64,000 bases of DNA from Xenopus tropicalis (taxonomy: Eukaryota > Chordata > Amphibia > Anura > Pipidae): positions 21,716,482-21,780,481 of the forward strand of contig NC_030681.2 of NCBI RefSeq assembly GCF_000004195.4, written 5' to 3'. This document shows, in pieces, positions 1 to 10,164 of the stretch (position 1 is the first letter of the stretch; every line of letters starts with the position of its first letter). The position numbers were made by a program, and so were the translations under genes. A model generated the notes under the pieces. That model was not told the origin of the DNA and made no database searches. It saw only the letters and a list, made by a program, of their open reading frames with translations.

Positions 1-450
1 TCCCTTTTCTCTGTAATAATAAAACAGTACTTGTACTTGATCCCAACTAAGATATAATTACCCCTTATTGGGGGCAGAACAGCCCTATTGGGTTTATTTA
101 ATGGTTAAATGATTCCCTTTTCTCTGTAATAATAAAACAGTACCTGTACTTGATCCCAACTAAGATATAATTACCCCTTATTGGGGGCAGAACAGCCCTA
201 TTGGGTTTATTTAATGGTTAAATGATTCCCTTTTCTCTGTAATAATAAAACAGTACATTGTACTTGATCCCAACTAAGATATAATTAACCCTTATTGGAT
301 GTAAAACAATCCTATTGGGTTTAATTAATGGTTTTTTTTTTTTGTTTTTTTTTTTATTAGACTTAAGGTATGGAGATCCAAATTACAGAAAGACCCCTTA
401 TCCGGAATACCCTTGGTCCCGAGCATTCTGGATAACGGGTCTTATACCTG
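1..450 (+). mobile_element. TA-flanked MITE with 113-bp internal repeats, left end outside window
   Basis: About three copies of a 113-bp unit (it contains CCCTTTTCTCTGTAATAATA and a TTGGGGGCAGAACAGCCC segment) are followed by the right terminal part with GAGCATTCTGGATAA and the terminal TACCTG. The same end is seen in full copies at 21003-21667, 45554-46103 and 62580-62907. A T-rich run at 332-355 interrupts the right part. The left end lies outside the window. The element is non-coding. A superfamily cannot be fixed from the ends alone, but full copies are flanked by TA. Confidence 0.8.
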
Positions 451-1233
451 TATATATATATATAGTGTATATCTGGCTTACATATACCATGAGTGGCATT
501 ATGACATAATAACTCCAATAAGATTGAATCCCAAGACTTACAATTCAGTGGCATTCCTGGGGATATTGTTTGGAATCTGTTCCATCTTGTTTTCTTGGCA
601 GACAAAACTTCTGCCCATGCATTGGCAAACAGCATGGCATCCAAAACAGGGCTGCAAACAAAACAACATGCAGACGAAAATAAGAGGCATTCTGTCTACA
701 TCTGATGTCCCTCTCGTGCTCTAAACAAGTTCAGACTTCAGTTTCCTGAGAGAGGGAAGACTTTTAAGATCCGCCTTCAAAAGAGGTGTAACGTGCCTGA
801 CAACGAGCAGCTAATTTCCTAACTCATACTCCGTGCCGGGCAAAGCCAGCCAAGCCCCATGGGATCACTATTTATCAATAGAAAGCCCTGTTGGTAACAA
901 TGTATAAGGCTTTTTTTTTTTTTTTTTTTTGGCTGCGACGTAACCTTGAAGTTAATCCTGAGCGGACCCAAAGACAACAATATCAGTTGGGCAGGGAGTG
1001 TTTTGCATTTCTACACGACTCTGAATGTGTAATATTAACAGTTTTATTATTTCAGAGCAAGGGACAGGGTGTTTAGCTGGAGTTGGAGCTGTCCTTGAAG
1101 TTTCTGCCAATGCTGTTTTTTTTTATAAATACGCTGCCTTTAGGGACAATACCTGCATCCTGAAATAAAGGAAACACAAGTTTTAATTACCAAAACCATA
1201 GGGATTTATGGCATATTTATGCATGTTCTGCAA
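451..1233. other. Unassigned stretch
   Basis: A short TA-dinucleotide run (451-463) and a T22 tract (about 909-930) are visible. There is no supported gene; the small open frames here have no family signature. Confidence 0.5.
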
Positions 1234-1524
1234 CAGAGGTCCCCAATCTTTTTTACTAGTGAGCTGCATACAAATGTGGAAAGGGTTGAGGAGCAACACA
1301 AGCATAAAAACGTTTCCTGGAGGTGCCAAATACAGTCTGTAAATGACTATTTAGTAGCTCTATATGGGCTGGCAGCCTGCAGGAGGCTCTGTTTGCCAGT
1401 AAGCATGGTTTTTATGCAACCCATATTTGCCTCCAAGGCAGAAATTAAAAAATAAGCACCTGCTTTAGAGCCACTAGGTGCAACATTCAGTGGGGTTGGT
1501 GAGCATGTTGCTCCCAAGCACTAT
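1234..1524 (-). mobile_element. hAT-like MITE (CAGAGRTCCCCAA end), diverged
   Basis: It begins CAGAGGTCCCCAATC and carries 'gagctgcata', 'gaggagcaacacaag' and 'tgttgctccca' segments. These match, in the opposite orientation, the copies at 48170-48464 and 45416-46240. The CAGNG start fits hAT ends. The right end is decayed and no target duplication could be found. Confidence 0.6.
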
Positions 1525-1607
1525 CAGGGTTACATAGTACATAGGGCTGAAAAAAGACCAGAGTCCATCAAGTTCAACCCTTCCAAGTAAACCCAGCACC
1601 CACAACC

Positions 1608-3459
1608 TATACTTACCTATCTATCCACTCACATACAGACCCACACTGACCTATCTATACACTCACATACAGACCCATACTGACCTATCTATACACTCAC
1701 ATACAGACCCACACTGACCTATCTATACACTCACATACAGACCCATACTGACCTATCTATACACTCACATACAGACCCACACTGACCTATCTATACACTC
1801 ACATACAGACCCACACTGACCTATCTATCCACTCACATACAGACCCATACTGACCTATCTATCCACTCACATACAGACCCATACTGACCTATCTATACAC
1901 TCACATACAGACCCACACTGACCTATCTATCCACTCACATACAGACCCATACTGACCTATCTATACACTCACATACAGACCCATACTGACCTATCTATCC
2001 ACTCACATACAGACCCACACTGACCTATCTATACACTCACATACAGACCCACACTGACCTATCTATCCACTCACATACAGACCCACACTGACCTATCTAT
2101 ACACTCACATACAGACCCATACTGACCTATCTATACACTCACATACAGACCCATACTGACCTATCTATCCACTCACATACAGACCCATACTGACCTATCT
2201 ATCCACTCACATACAGACCCACACTGACCTATCTATCCACTCACATACAGACCCACACTGACCTATCTATACACTCACATACAGACCCATACTGACCTAT
2301 CTATACACTCACATACAGACCCATACTGACCTATCTATCCACTCACATACAGACCCATACTGACCTATCCACTCACGTACAGACCCATACTGACCTATCT
2401 ATACACTCACATACAGACCCATACTGACCTATCTATCCACTCACATACAGACCCATACTGACCTATCCACTCACATACAGACCCATACTGACCTATCTAT
2501 CCACTCACATACAGACCCATACTGACCTGTCCACTCACATACAGACCCATACTGACTTATCTATCCACTCACATACAGACCCACACTGACCTATCCACTC
2601 ACATACAGACCCATACTGACCTATCTATACACTCACATACAGACCCACACTGACCTATCTATCCACTCACATACAGACCCACACTGACCTATCTATACAC
2701 TCACATACAGACCCATACTGACCTATCTATCCACTCACATACAGACCCATACTGACCTATCTATCCACTCACATACAGACCCACACTGACCTATCTATCC
2801 ACTCACATACAGACCCATACTGACCTATCTATCCACTCACATACAGACCCACACTGACCTATCTATACACTCACATACAGACCCACACTGACCTATCTAT
2901 ACACTCACATACAGACCCACACTGACCTATCTATCCACTCACATACAGACCCACACTGACCTATCTATACACTCACATACAGACCCACACTGACCTATCT
3001 ATCCACTCACATACAGACCCACACTGACCTATCTATACACTCACATGCAGACCCATACTGACCTATCTATCCACTCACATACAGACCCATACTGACCTAT
3101 CTATCCACTCACATACAGACCCACACTGACCTATCTATCCACTCACATACAGACCCACACTGACCTATCTATCCACTCACATACAGACTCATACTGACCT
3201 ATCTATCCACTCACATACAGACCCACACTGACCTATCTATACACTCACATACAGACCCATACTGACCTATCTATCCACTCACATACAGACCCATACTGAC
3301 CTATCTATCCACTCACATACAGACCCATACTGACCTATCTATCCACTCACATACAGACCCATACTGACCTATCTATCCACTCACATACAGACTCATACTG
3401 ACCTATCTATCCACTCACATACAGACCCACACTGACCTATCTATACACTCACATACATA
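1608..3459 (-). repeat. 34-bp minisatellite in LINE 3' UTR, about 54 units
   Basis: The unit reads (plus strand) ACCTATCTATMCACTCACAT followed by ACAGACCCAYACTG. Two sites vary between units: C/A before ACTCAC, and T/C in CCAYACTG. A few units around 2370-2600 are 30 bp long because one CTAT is missing. The mixed order of variants, in runs, suggests expansion by unequal exchange or slippage rather than independent insertions. Confidence 0.95.
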
Positions 3460-4341
3460 AAGATTTTAGTATCACAATAGCCTTGGATATTCTGCTTGTT
3501 CAAGAACTCATCCAGGCCCCTCTTATAGGCAGTAACAGAATCTGCCATTACCACATCACTAGGAAGGGCATTCCCCAACCTCACTGCCCTCACTGTAAAA
3601 AACCACCTACGCTGCTTCAAATGAAAGTTCAATTCCTCTTATATAAAGGAGGGGGGGCTCTGTTTTCATGGGAAAAAAGAACATCCCCCATCTGCCTATA
3701 ACCCCCTCTTATGTACTTGGACAGAGTAATCATGTCCCCTCGCAAGCGCCTCTTTTCCAGAGAAAACAACCCCAACCCTGACAGTCTCACCTCATAGTTT
3801 AACCCTTCCATCCCCTTTACCAGTTTAGTTGCAGTCTCTGCACTCTCTCCAGCTCATTAATATCCTTCTTAAGGACTGGAGCCCAAAACTGCACTGCATA
3901 CTCAAGGTGAGGCCTTACCAGGGACCTATAAAGGGGCAAAATTATGTTCTCATCCCTTGAGTCAATGCCCTTTTTTATACAAGACAGCACTTTATTTGTT
4001 TTAGTAGCCACAGAATGACACTGCCTGGAATTAGACAACTTGTTATCTACAAAAATCTTCAGATCCTTTTCAAGTAAGGATCCCCCCAACACACTACCAT
4101 TTAGTGGATAACTCACATTTATATTATTTCTACCAAAGTGTATAACTTTGCACTTGACAACATTGAACCTCATTTTCCATTTCGCTGCCCAGTTTTATCC
4201 AATTTTATCAAATCTCTCTGCAAAGTGGCAGCACCCTGCATTCAGCCATTTTTCTATCCAATTACAAATATTATGTTGCAGGCCAATATTTCTCAATTTT
4301 ATCATTAACTTACTGTGGGGTACAGTATCAAATAGCAAAGT
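3440..4341 (-). pseudogene. LINE reverse transcriptase C-terminal remnant
   Basis: In an intact LINE this would be part of ORF2, the protein that copies the element's RNA into DNA at the insertion site. Visible on the minus strand: FDTVPH (4332-4315), a characteristic motif of CR1/L2-type RTs; a WIEKWL stretch (about 4270-4245); then KCKVIHFGR, EKDLKIFVDNKLS, a [19 protein letters not shown] block (about 3955-3890), a [23 protein letters not shown] block (about 3765-3680) and a KRGLDEFLNKQNIQGYCDT end (about 3540-3470). The reading frame is broken near 4180 (stop), 3815 and 3640. Between the WL motif and the KWKMRFNV segment the region that should hold the catalytic YADD box and the SGVPQGS motif is absent, so an internal deletion is inferred. 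No function remains. Confidence 0.85.
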
Positions 4342-4884
4342 AAATGAAAAAGTATGACTTGCCAAAGGTTGCTACCCCAAGTAGCTCAAGGGCTGCATCA
4401 GCCTGATGTCAGGTGGTTATTATGGGTTCAAGGATATATCTGTGCTAATAAGTCCTCATTTCTAAAATGTGTTACTTAATACATATCTGCAGCCTTTTTA
4501 GAAGTGTGCTTCTCTATATAAATGCCTTTGGAATGCTTCTTGTACCTGAACCAATGACCTGCCGCAATCCACAACATTTTTGATCATCTTTGCTTGATGT
4601 GTTTATCAAAACACTTGATATTCCATGGGCAACATTTCCTCTCCGGTGTGCGCTACCGAACATGCACACACATTTTGAGGTCAGCACAAGTGCGCTCATC
4701 GGTTCAAAAAAGTTCACACAAAAGAGAAGTTCTTGTCTTCAAAGAAGAAATTTGAGGGGGCATTGGCCATGGGCCTTAACGACTGATGGCTGTGGTTTGT
4801 TCAGGAAGAATTGAGGCCGGCAAAGCACCCTCAGCATCTTGATAGAAGGAGAGGGAATAGCAATTTTTCAAGGAAAAAAATGTA
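4342..4884. other. Unassigned stretch
   Basis: Nothing recognisable. Short open frames on both strands lack any family signature. Confidence 0.5.
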
Positions 4885-5902
4885 CCGTATATACTCGAGT
4901 ATAAGCCGATCCGAATATAAGCCGAGGTACCTAATTTTACCTAAGAAAACTGAAAAAACTTATTGACTCGAGTATAAGCCTAGGGTGGGAAATGCAGCAG
5001 CTACGGCGAAGTTTCAGTAATCAAATAACATATCAGATCAGATAACATATCAAATTTAGGGAAAGAAAAATTCTACAGCAGCAGACAAAAGCAAGTTTGG
5101 GAAGGCTAAGGAAGCTGCCATACTAATTATGAAGTACTTGCCATCCTGCTGTGTGCTTTGCATGACTAGAGGATAACAGGTTAGAAAGAAAGCAACCACT
5201 TTACCTTTGTTACATATCATATCTAGAGTTGTTTACCTGGGTGTTTCAGTAATAGCTTCCCCTTGCAGTTGTTTTTGTTGTACTAAAGCTGCTATTTAGG
5301 CTGTGGCAGTTAATTGTTCCTCCCTCTTTGGGCTGCAGCCCTGCCTGTCTCTGGGCTCGCACATAATGAGGCATATGAGTACTGCCTGGCTGCCCCAGCA
5401 CCAGCAGGAGAAGGTTCCCGGGATTTGCATAAGCTGAAGGCCCAAGATTATTTTTAGTTAGTGTGGCTCAGATCACGTAGCACAGACACTCACTCGGTAC
5501 TGCGCCGCACAAACACAGCCGCTAACAGCGCATCGGCAGAGCTTGCTCCCTGCCCGGCTATGGCTAGCATCGCCGCACTGCAAAGGGAACGGATGGGGTA
5601 CGGATGGCCACGGAGGAAGGTGCTGACGCACCGCACAGACACAGCTGCAGCGCATCGGCACAGCTTGTTCCCTGCCCAGCTATTGCTAGCACACAAGGTA
5701 CGGATGCCCACGGGGGATGGGGGGGTGCTGAACAATCGCCCCTCAATGGTGCAGCGTTGCGCCGTACATGTTGTGCGCACGACGCATTTACATGCATGGT
5801 AAGGTCGTCCATATACCGTATATATCCCAGTATAAGCCGAGGGTTACTTTTTCAGCACATTTTTAGTGTTGAAAAACTCGGCTTATACTCGAGTATATAC
5901 GG
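4885..5902. mobile_element. TA-flanked 'TATAAGCC' element, copy 1 (with CpG-rich interior)
   Basis: Left end CCGTATATACTCGAGTATAA and right end TTATACTCGAGTATATACGG are inverted and lie between TA dinucleotides (4883-4884 and 5903-5904), as expected for a TA-inserting (Tc1/mariner-like) DNA transposon. The subterminal parts reiterate a TATAAGCC motif. The middle (about 5330-5810) differs from the other three copies and is CpG-rich. No transposase is present. The superfamily is an inference from the TA flanks. Confidence 0.8.
5505..5735. repeat. CpG-rich direct duplication inside TA element
   Basis: Two blocks (about 5505-5600 and 5630-5720) share the order CGCA-ACACAGC, AGCGCATCGGCA, AGCTTG(C/T)TCCCTGCCC, GCTA..GCTAGCA and GTACGGATG. 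Overlapping open frames on both strands are a by-product of this GC-rich duplicated sequence. Confidence 0.75.
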
Positions 5903-5904
5903 TA

Positions 5905-6221
5905 TATTTAGAAAACTTTTGCGAACTTAAGAAGTCTTTGAAGAAGATTAATTGCAAGAAGGTAGAAAAATAAAAATTAAATGAAAACAACTTCAATCTA
6001 TGTTGCACTAGTTTAATTATGTAAAGTATTTGAAATTATTATTTTTCTTACTCTGTAAAGAATGACTTACGCCCTATGGGTGGGATGTCTTCCCATTGGT
6101 TCAATAGTGTTATAGATATTCCCTAGCATATACAAAGGAGGGGATACAATTGTTCTTCCTCTTTGAATTCCATTTTAAGGCAGGGGGTTGTTGTGCTGGA
6201 GAGGAGGAGAAGTCTGTAATC
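5905..6221. other. Unassigned AT-rich stretch
   Basis: No gene or repeat recognised between the TA element and the next MITE. Confidence 0.5.
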
Positions 6222-6678
6222 TTAGGGTGAAGACACACAGAGCTAATAGTAGCAGCTAGTGATGAGCAAATATTTTTGCCAGGCATGGATTCACAGAAAA
6301 TCAGCATTTCTCAGTCGCGAAATTTGTCAATTTGTCAAAAAAAGTTGCAGTCGCATCAAAATGGGCACGGTCATGTAAAAAAAGTTGAGCGCGACAAAAA
6401 AAAATGCGGACGACAAAAAAGTTGCGAGACAAACAGGTTTCACAAATTTTCGTGTAGCTTCACAAATTTTTCGGCGAAGCAAAATAGGACAGATTCGCTC
6501 ATCACTAGTAGCAGCTACTTGTCGTGGCTACTAACATAGACAATGCTGATTATTTACTGATAACTGTCTCTATGTGTGTTTTAGCAGAGGCAGTTCTCAG
6601 TATTGTCTATGGGGCAGGGTATATTATGGCATTTAGTAGCTGTAAAAAAAGTAGCTGCTACTAGTAGCTCTGTGTGGC
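6222..6678. mobile_element. MITE with long inverted ends, interrupted by a hAT MITE
   Basis: The left part (AAGACACACAGAGCTAATAG, TAGCAGCTA) is the inverse of the right part (GTAGCTGCTACTAGTAGCTC, TGTGTGG). The TAGTGATG hAT MITE at 6257-6507 is inserted in the left arm. A second, partial copy of the same arm starts at 6678 (GAAGACACATAGAGCT) and runs to about 6757. Confidence 0.7.
6257..6507 (-). mobile_element. TAGTGATG hAT-type MITE, 8-bp TSD gtagcagc
   Basis: Ends TAGTGATGAGC and GCTCATCACTA are inverted. The 8 bases GTAGCAGC are perfectly duplicated at 6249-6256 and 6508-6515. The T-A-G-N-G start and 8-bp duplication fit the hAT superfamily. The left end shows the GGCATGGATTC signature of this family. 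Non-coding. Confidence 0.9.
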
Positions 6679-6757
6679 GAAGACACATAGAGCTTCTAGT
6701 AGCAGCTACATTTTAATGGCTACTAAACTCCACTAAAACACACGTAAAGAAAATTAA

Positions 6758-7705
6758 AGGTATGGGATCCCTTATCCGGAAACCCATTATCCAGAAAGTT
6801 CCAAATTACAGAAAGGCCATCTCCCATAGGCTCCATTATCAGCAAATAATTCTAATTTTCAAAAATTATTTCCTTTTTCTCTGTAATAATAAAACAGTAC
6901 CTTGTACTTAATCCCAACTAAGATATAATTACCCCTTATTGGGGGCAGAACAGCCCTATTGGGTTTATTTAATGGTTAAATGATTCCCTTTTCTCTGTAA
7001 TAATAAAACAGTACCTGTACTTGATCCCAACTAAGATATAATTACCCCTTATTGGGGGCAGAACAGCCCTATTGGGTTTATTTAATGGTTAAATGATTCC
7101 CTTTTCTCTGTAATAATAAAACAGTACCTGTACTTGATCCCAACTAAGATATAATTACCCCTTATTGGGGGCAGAACAGCCCTATTGGGTTTATTTAATG
7201 GTTAAATGATTCCCTTTTCTCTGTAATAATAAAACAGTACCTGTACTTGATCCCAACTAAGATATAATTACCCCTTATTGGGGGCAGAACAGCCCTATTG
7301 GGTTTATTTAATGGTTAAATGATTCCCTTTTCTCTGTAATAACAAAACAGTACCTGTACTTGATCCCAACTAAGATATAATTACCCCTTATTGGGGGCAG
7401 AACAGCCCTATTGGGTTTATTTAATGGTTAAATGATTCCCTTTTCTCTGTAATAATAAAACAGTACCTGTACTTGATCCCAACTAAGATATAATTACCCC
7501 TTATTGGGGGCAGAACAGCCCTATTGGGTTTATTTAATGGTTAAATGATTCCCTTTTCTCTGTAATAATAAAACAGTACCTGTACTTGATCCCAACTAAG
7601 ATATAATTACCCCTTATTGGGGGCAGAACAGTCCTGTTGGGTTTTTTCAATATTTAAATGATGTTTAGCAGATTTAAGTTATGGAGATCCAAATTATGGA
7701 AAGAC
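6758..7705 (+). mobile_element. TA-flanked MITE with seven 113-bp units
   Basis: Left end GGTATGGGATCCCTTATCCG and the ATTATCCAGAAAGTTCC segment are followed by seven near-identical units with an exact 113-bp spacing (starts near 6869, 6982, 7095, 7208, 7321, 7434 and 7547). The right end (TTATGGAGATCCAAATTATG) stops at about 7705, where the next MITE begins, so the terminal TACCTG is lost. Confidence 0.9.
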
Positions 7706-7718
7706 GTGTATGGTCACC

Positions 7719-7944
7719 TTTAGGCCAGGGGCACAAGGAATATTTCCTCTGCTTCTCTCAGCCTGTGTTTTTCTATATGCTATATAAAGATCTGCTTCCT
7801 TTCACAGACCCATTTACCTGCACCAAGAAGTACAGCTTCTGCTTGCAGGTACATGGAGTAGAAAGTTGGTCCATAAATGCTTGCTTTCAGAAAAAATGCA
7901 GGCTGAGAGAAGCAGAGGAATGGCTCTGTGTGCCTGGGACCTTA
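7719..7944. mobile_element. Foldback MITE (TTTAGGCCAGGGGCACA end)
   Basis: Outer ends TTTAGGCCAGGGGCACA and TGTGTGCCTGGGACCTTA are imperfectly inverted. A perfect 22-bp inner stem (starting TTCCTCTGCTTCTCTCAG, near 7742, and ending at 7920) closes the fold. The open frame across it is not a gene. Confidence 0.7.
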
Positions 7945-8463
7945 TATGTAAAGTTTCTTTTGCGATAGAAATAATTATAATAAAATGACATGTCTTCATC
8001 AGGCATAATATATTCTGGGTTTTACTTTATCTGAAGCATAAATTGAAAATATATATACAATGAAACAAAGTATGATGGTGTTTAAATCAAAGTAGAATTT
8101 GGAAAATTCAAAATGGCACAAGAGAATGGAATACAGGCTTGTGTATAAGGTTACACAGGCTAGAGGTTTGAAAGGATTTGGAGAAAAGTGCAGAATTGTG
8201 AGAGTGAAAGCAATTTGGTATGTAGGAGGCAAAAGGATTTGGACAGGTGTCACCAACAGCAGGTAAAAGCAGGAGAGAGAGGGCGAGAATGTGGGAGAAT
8301 GATTGGAAATGGATGTACTTTAAAAGTAGTAGAAGTTGGCAGTGTTAGATTGCCTGGAAAGTTACATAGCATTTAGGTGCAGGAATTTGTAGCAAGAAGT
8401 TGTGAAAAAGATATTACAGCAGAAAATGGACAATTGAGTGGAAGCTTAAGAAGAAAGTATCTA
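7945..8463. other. Unassigned stretch
   Basis: No gene or known repeat was recognised. Confidence 0.5.
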
Positions 8464-9337
8464 CCGTATATACTCGAGTATAAGCCGAACCGAATATAAG
8501 CCGAGGTACCTAATTTTACCTAAGAAAACTGGAAAAACTTATTGACTCGAGTATAAGCCTAGGGTGGGAAATGCAGCAGCTACTGCTAAGTTTCAATAAT
8601 CAAAATAAATACCAATAAAATTACATTAATTGAGGCATCAGTGGGGTATATGTTTTTCAATATTTATTTCAAAGAAAAACAGTAAACTAGCTCTGTAAGC
8701 GGAGAAGAGGGTAAAAAAAAACAATATGAGTACTACCCCACGCTCATTGCACATTGGCAAACTGGCAGCAGACCCGGTCCCAGAGGGATGTAAGGGGAAA
8801 TAAGTATTGCTAGTGGGAGCCTAGGCCAGGGCACTGGAGGGTCTGGTTGCAGGTGGCCTAATTTGCACACAAAGGAGAGAGGGTGCTAGTCTAGAGGGAC
8901 CCATGGCACCCGACTCGAGTATAAGCCGAGGGGTAAAACTTAGTCCCTTTGCTCAGTACTAATCTTAAATTACTTATATAGGTCAGTCAGTGTAGGACTG
9001 GCCAGAAGGGATGACTTTGACGTAGTTGGCCAGCTTGAAGTATATTGCAATGTACGGACAAACAATCCCTCTTTTTGGGGTGGGGAGGGAAGGCATTTCT
9101 TAGTAGCTGAATGCACAGAAATGTCCTAATGTCCTATTTCTACATATTGATAATGGGTGAGTGCAGAGGATTTTTTGCGGTTGTTTATATGTATTTTGTG
9201 ATCACAGCCTCATTGCACCCCTGCCTAATGGTTTACAATTTAGTGGTTGAGCACAACTTTCCCTTTTTCTTGTGTTATTGACTTTTTTAAGCACATTTTG
9301 GGTGCTGAAAACTAGGCTTAGACTCGAGTATATACAG
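8464..9337. mobile_element. TA-flanked 'TATAAGCC' element, copy 2, with internal insertion
   Basis: Ends CCGTATATACTCGAGTATAA and GACTCGAGTATATACAG lie between TA dinucleotides. Up to 8935 it matches copies 3 and 4. At about 8936-9288 it carries extra sequence absent from both, before resuming at the AAGCACATTTTGGGTGCTG segment. The extra part holds ACTGGCCAGAAGGGATGAC and a GTGCAGAGGATTTTTTGC motif. The latter motif recurs inverted near 18093, so the insert probably belongs to another interspersed repeat. Confidence 0.8.
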
Positions 9338-9339
9338 TA

Positions 9340-9767
9340 TGTGGCACCAAGCAAACAATAAGAGAAACCAAGAACGCCAAGCAGACAGTAAGAGTAACCA
9401 AGAGTAATGGGGATATCCTAACAGAGACTTTGGAAAAATACCTTATACGTTTGGGTTAGCTATGTATTCAAAGGAATTTCTAAATTAATTTTCCAGCTAA
9501 ATAGGGAAAAAAGGGAAACTGAAGTTACTCCATGTGTGTTCATTGTGAGGCAGATAATTAGATATTAGTGAACAACCCCTTCCTTTACCCCCTAGTTTTG
9601 ACTGTTTTGGTGTTACAGATAACCAGGAGTTTATTGTGCAAGGAGTTAATCTGTATCCTGGAAATCTAGTTATCTGCCTTGGAAGGACCAAATATGGGGT
9701 AGATTCAATTTCTTTTTTTTTTTTGTCCTAAACAAATTCGATGCAATATCAAAATTAAAACACCCTT
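9340..9767. other. Unassigned stretch
   Basis: Left flank of the large TTAA element. Nothing recognisable apart from a T-rich run near 9715. Confidence 0.5.
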
Positions 9768-10164
9768 TTAACCCTTTAAGTGCCAGCCGAATTCGTCATT
9801 TCAGTTCCCCCCAGTGCCAGACGTTTTGTGAACATTCTGTGCTCTCTCAATGTAGGGGCTTTTACTGGGGGCAGGGTTAAGTTTAGGTAGGCAAACTATA
9901 TATTGTTTTTTTCAGGAGAACCTGAGCTTTCCAAATCTACCTGAGTTTTTGTGTATTTCCACTTCTGGAACAAGATTTAGAGCTTGAAATAAAAAAAAAA
10001 AAAGAAAAAATGCTATTTTTCATGATATAAGGATTTCTACCAGAAACACATTTTATTTTATGGACAAAAATTCAACTGATTTGGAAAGCCTCATGTCTCC
10101 CGAACGTGCCAATACCTGATATGTATAGTTTTATTGAGATTTCTGACTTCTATAGATCAAAAAC

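Larger units (their letters stand above)
1529..4341 (-). mobile_element. CR1/L2/Rex-like LINE, 5'-truncated, with expanded 3' UTR
   Basis: Read on the minus strand, the order is: reverse-transcriptase remnant (4341-3440), a 3' UTR of about 54 tandem 34-bp units (3459-1608), then the 3' tail (1607-1529) with the segments ACTTGGAAGGGTTGAACTTG and TTTTTTCAGCCCTATGTA. The same coding end and tail occur on the plus strand at 34640-35570, where only one 34-bp unit is present. The 5' part is missing, which is usual for target-primed insertions. The element is dead. Confidence 0.85.

Noticed and set aside
1608..3459. CRISPR-like array
   Set aside because: The 34-bp units are contiguous without unique spacers, in a vertebrate-type context inside a LINE 3' UTR.
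3483..3701. Plus-strand frame over the LINE
   Set aside because: Antisense shadow of the LINE reverse-transcriptase remnant.
5473..5930. GC-rich overlapping frames rich in Ala, Cys and Arg
   Set aside because: Frames are open on both strands through a CpG-rich duplicated block in a transposon; no domain or start context.
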